NCBI GenBank assembly: GCA_035295985.1
Contig: DATHBT010000139.1
Span: 1-7,423 of the forward strand
Origin: JAIVGV01 sp035295985
Lineage (GTDB): Bacteria; Acidobacteriota; Blastocatellia; Pyrinomonadales; Pyrinomonadaceae
DNA: 7,423 nt
Direction: 5' to 3'
A program made the translations under genes and the position numbers. This document shows positions 5,358 through 7,423 of this stretch, one piece after another. Under the pieces are notes generated by a model. The model was not told the DNA's origin, did no database searches, and saw only the letters and a program-made list of their open reading frames with translations. Positions within the stretch are counted from its first letter, which is position 1, and each line of letters begins with the position of its first letter.

Positions 5358-5933
5358 ATGCGCGAAGATCAACGCCACGCCACGAAGGTGATGCTGATAC
5401 GCCACGCCGAGAAGCCGCTCGGCTCCTCGCGCCCGTACGGCGTCACGGCGGAAGGCGAGCGCGAGAAGGAGTCGCTGACGGTGCGCGGCTGGCAGCGGGC
5501 CGGCGCGCTCACGCACCTCCTCGCCCCGGCGGAAGGCCGCTTCCAGGATCAGTCGCTCGCCCGCCCGCAGTTCCTATACGCCTCGAAGCCCAAGCGGCAG
5601 AACGGGAGCCGCCGCCCCGTCGAGACGATCACGCCGCTGGCCGAGAAGCTGGCGATCAGGATCAACTGCGACCACACCAGATCGGAGACCGGAGAGATGC
5701 TCGAAGAGGCCCTCGCGTGCGACGGCGTGGTGCTCGTCTGCTGGCAGCAGGAGTACCTCCCCGAGATCGCGAACCGCATCCTGGGCGACGAGACCACGGC
5801 CCCGCAGGACTGGCCCGACGACCGCTACGACATGATCTGGGTGCTCGACCGCGACCCGGCCTCCGGCCGCTACGGTTTCCGACAAGTCCCACAGCTCCTG
5901 CTGACGGGCGACCGGGCCGCGCCGATCCGCTGA
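5358..5933 (+). CDS. Histidine-phosphatase-superfamily protein, second catalytic His apparently Gln
   Basis: A 191-residue member of the phosphoglycerate-mutase-like (RHG) superfamily, of the small branch that has VMLIRHAEKP near the N-terminus: R15 and the phospho-accepting H16 are present. The next conserved block is LTVRGWQRAGAL at 40-51, then YASKPKRQNGSRRPVETITPLAEKL at 74-98, where the second Arg and the Glu of the RPxET pattern are kept. The block that normally carries the second histidine (typically CWEHxxIPEIA) reads VLVCWQQEYLPEIA at 125-138, so Q131 appears to stand where His is expected. With that residue lost, activity may be low or changed. No signal peptide is seen; it is probably cytoplasmic. 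ATG 5358 follows a purine-rich GGGGAAGAGGGG run that can serve as ribosome site; ATG 5391, just before the motif, is the alternative. The substrate is unknown. The TIR-WD40 gene follows after 61 nt. Confidence 0.85.
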   Translation: MREDQRHATKVMLIRHAEKPLGSSRPYGVTAEGEREKESLTVRGWQRAGALTHLLAPAEGRFQDQSLARPQFLYASKPKRQNGSRRPVETITPLAEKLAIRINCDHTRSETGEMLEEALACDGVVLVCWQQEYLPEIANRILGDETTAPQDWPDDRYDMIWVLDRDPASGRYGFRQVPQLLLTGDRAAPIR

Positions 5934-5941
5934 GACGGCAG

Positions 5942-5977
5942 GTTCGAGGGCTGGGGAGGCGCGAGCCGCGGGCGAAC
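5942..5977 (+). repeat. Imperfect hairpin between histidine-phosphatase-like and TIR genes
   Basis: GTTCG (5942-5946) pairs with CGAAC (5973-5977), and inside it GGCT (5949-5952) pairs with AGCC (5964-5967). The two short stems are separated by bulges and there is no T-tract, so it is only a weak candidate for a regulatory or terminating structure in this 61-nt gap. Confidence 0.2.
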
Positions 5978-5994
5978 TGGACTCCTGAACCGGG

Positions 5995-7423
5995 ATGGCG
6001 CACGACGTATTCATCAGCTACTCGTCGAAGGACAAGCCGGTCGCCGACGCCGTGTGCGCGGCGCTCGAGGCCGAGAGAGTCCGCTGCTGGATCGCGCCGC
6101 GGGACGTGCTGCCGAGCGTCCCTTACGGCCAGGCGATCATCGAGGCGCTGAACGAGAGCCGGCTGCTCGTCCTCATCTTCACGACCAACTCGAACACCTC
6201 GCGCCACGTCATGCGCGAGGTGGAGCGGGCGGTCAACAAGGGCATCCCCGTCATCCCTTTCCGCGTGCAGGACGTCCGGCCGACGGCCGCGATGGAGTAT
6301 TTCATCTCCTCCGATCACTGGCTCGACGCGCTGACGCCGCCGCTCGACAGCCACATCCGAAAACTGGTCGAGACGGTGCGCCTGCTCCAAGGCAGGGAAG
6401 CGCAGACGGCCGCCGCGCCGCAGGGCGAACGTCAACCAGGCACTGCCCCGCCTCCGCCCCCCGACTCTTTCGCCGCCGCGCCCACCACACCTGCCGCCGC
6501 GCCCGCGGCACCTTTCGCAGCCGCGCCGCACGGGCCGTCCGCGTCGCAAGCTACAATGGCGCGGCAGACGAACCGGCGGCCCCTGCTCGTCGTCGGCCTG
6601 ATCGCGCTGGCGGGCGTCGCCGCCCTGATCGCCGGTCTGGCAGTCTTCTGGTTCGGCGGAAAAGATTCTCAACCCGCCGCCGACGTTTCGGGCGCGTCGG
6701 TCGCGCCGCAGTCGGCCGGACGGCCGAGGGCGGGACAGCAGCGCGCGGGCGAGAAGGGCGCGCCGTCGGGGCCGCGGCTGGTGCTCGAAGGGCACGATGG
6801 GGAGGTGAGGGCCTGCGCCTTCTCGCCCGACGGTAAAGTGGTAGCCAGCGGCGGCGACGACAAGGCGGTCAGGCTGTGGGACGCCGAGACCGGAGAGCTG
6901 CGGCAGACGCTCGCCGACCTCGAAGCCGCCGTGCTCTCGCTCGCCTTCTCACCCGACGGCCGGCTGCTCGCCGTCGGCCTCAACTACAGCCCCGGCCAAC
7001 TCCACTTCTCCCTGCTCGTCTTCGAAGTGAGCGACGGCGTGGCGGGCGAGATCAGGCAGACGCTGACGAACCCTCACAGCGCCTTCTCGTCCGTCGTCTT
7101 CTCGGCCGACGGCAAGACCCTACTCGGCGGCGGCCAACCCGCGAGGCTGTGGGACACCGAAGACTGGTCGCTTAAGAACGAGTCGATAGACCCCGGAACC
7201 AACCCCTCGTTCGCGCTCTCGCCCGACGGGCGGCTCCTGGCTACGGGGGGCACGAACGAGAACCCGATCAAGCTCTGGGACGCCGAGACCGGCGAGTTGA
7301 AGCTGACGCTCGAAGGCCACGACAAGGGCGTGCTCTCGCTCGCCTTCTCGCGGGACGGCCGGACGCTCGTCAGCGGCAGCTACGACGACACCGCGAGGCT
7401 GTGGGACGCGCAGACGGGCCAGC
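5995..7423 (+). CDS. TIR domain - transmembrane - WD40 repeat protein, 3' end outside window
   Basis: At least 476 residues, open to the window end. Residues 1-132 form a TIR domain of the bacterial TIR_2 type: HDVFISYSSKD at 3-13, RCWIAPRDVLP at 30-40, IIEALNESRLLVLIFTTNSNTSRHVMREVERAV at 48-80, IPVIPFR at 84-90 and YFISSDHWLDALTPPL at 102-117. E75 lies where TIR NADases such as SARM1 carry their catalytic Glu, so NAD cleavage is possible. Residues 135-192 are a Pro/Ala-rich linker. N194RR is followed by one hydrophobic helix at about 196-220, which by the positive-inside rule leaves TIR in the cytoplasm and the rest outside. After a Gly/Ala/Arg-rich spacer, five WD40 repeats are visible from about 262 (SPDG, ASGG and RLWDAETG signatures), the second and third degenerate; a seven-blade propeller would need more beyond the window. 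ATG 5995 is firm: an in-frame TGA lies two codons upstream. No good ribosome site is seen. Likely a sensor or defence-type receptor; the ligand is unknown. Confidence 0.92.
   Translation, partial: MAHDVFISYSSKDKPVADAVCAALEAERVRCWIAPRDVLPSVPYGQAIIEALNESRLLVLIFTTNSNTSRHVMREVERAVNKGIPVIPFRVQDVRPTAAMEYFISSDHWLDALTPPLDSHIRKLVETVRLLQGREAQTAAAPQGERQPGTAPPPPPDSFAAAPTTPAAAPAAPFAAAPHGPSASQATMARQTNRRPLLVVGLIALAGVAALIAGLAVFWFGGKDSQPAADVSGASVAPQSAGRPRAGQQRAGEKGAPSGPRLVLEGHDGEVRACAFSPDGKVVASGGDDKAVRLWDAETGELRQTLADLEAAVLSLAFSPDGRLLAVGLNYSPGQLHFSLLVFEVSDGVAGEIRQTLTNPHSAFSSVVFSADGKTLLGGGQPARLWDTEDWSLKNESIDPGTNPSFALSPDGRLLATGGTNENPIKLWDAETGELKLTLEGHDKGVLSLAFSRDGRTLVSGSYDDTARLWDAQTGQ
6931..7349 (+). repeat. DNA-level direct repeats inside the WD40 region
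   Basis: A 20-base identical stretch occurs at 6931-6950 and 7330-7349 (399 bases, or 133 codons, apart), encoding VLSLAFS in both. Another identical stretch, AGGCTGTGGGAC, recurs near 6871, 7143 and 7395 at the blade-ending RLWD motif. Such identity at synonymous sites suggests recent blade duplication or conversion, though biased codon use contributes. Confidence 0.5.

Noticed and set aside
4709..6151. 480-codon plus-strand open frame spanning the promoter gap and two genes
   Set aside because: It is an alternative frame over the 149-residue and histidine-phosphatase genes; the product is an Arg/Pro-rich run with no motif.
5662..6795. 377-codon minus-strand open frame opposite the TIR gene
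   Set aside because: Antisense to the clear TIR domain and linker; Arg/Gly-rich composition and no recognisable domain.

Overview
The window is a GC-rich, tightly packed bacterial segment with eight genes. Genes at both ends run off the window: the first has lost its 5' part and the last its 3' part. Codon choice, frequent GTG/TTG starts and gene content suit a high-GC soil-type bacterium. An Acidobacteriota (Blastocatellia-like) source is my guess from the gene set and is weakly supported, because no rRNA or other marker gene is present. I see no tRNA, rRNA, CRISPR array, insertion sequence or phage gene.

Positions 3-4632 look like a polyphosphate module. The end of ppk1 (polyphosphate kinase, the polymer-making enzyme) is followed tail-to-tail by a SixA-type phosphohistidine phosphatase on the minus strand. 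Across a divergent promoter region come three plus-strand genes: a PPP/ApaH-like metallophosphatase, an exopolyphosphatase of the Ppx/GppA family with a C-terminal HD domain, and a CHAD-domain protein (a polyphosphate-binding fold). Ppx and CHAD are separated by only 23 nt and are probably co-translated. Synthesis (PPK1), binding (CHAD) and breakdown (Ppx, possibly the ApaH-like enzyme) therefore sit together. The metallophosphatase carries the Lys-type motif (GDLVTKG) of ApaH-like phosphatases, the family of the yeast endopolyphosphatase Ppn2, which makes it the most interesting hypothesis in this half.

A 230-nt gap (4633-4862) holds a candidate -10 box and a perfect but orphan Shine-Dalgarno sequence. 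Then comes a second plus-strand set: a 149-residue protein I do not recognise, a histidine-phosphatase-superfamily protein whose second catalytic histidine appears to be replaced by glutamine, and a large protein with an N-terminal TIR domain, a Pro/Ala-rich linker, one transmembrane helix and WD40 repeats, still open at the window end. The predicted topology puts TIR in the cytoplasm and the WD40 propeller outside the membrane, which suggests a signalling or immune-type receptor. Whether these three genes act together cannot be told from this window.

Several genes are followed within about 10 nt of their stop codon by strong GC hairpins that lack a T-tract.
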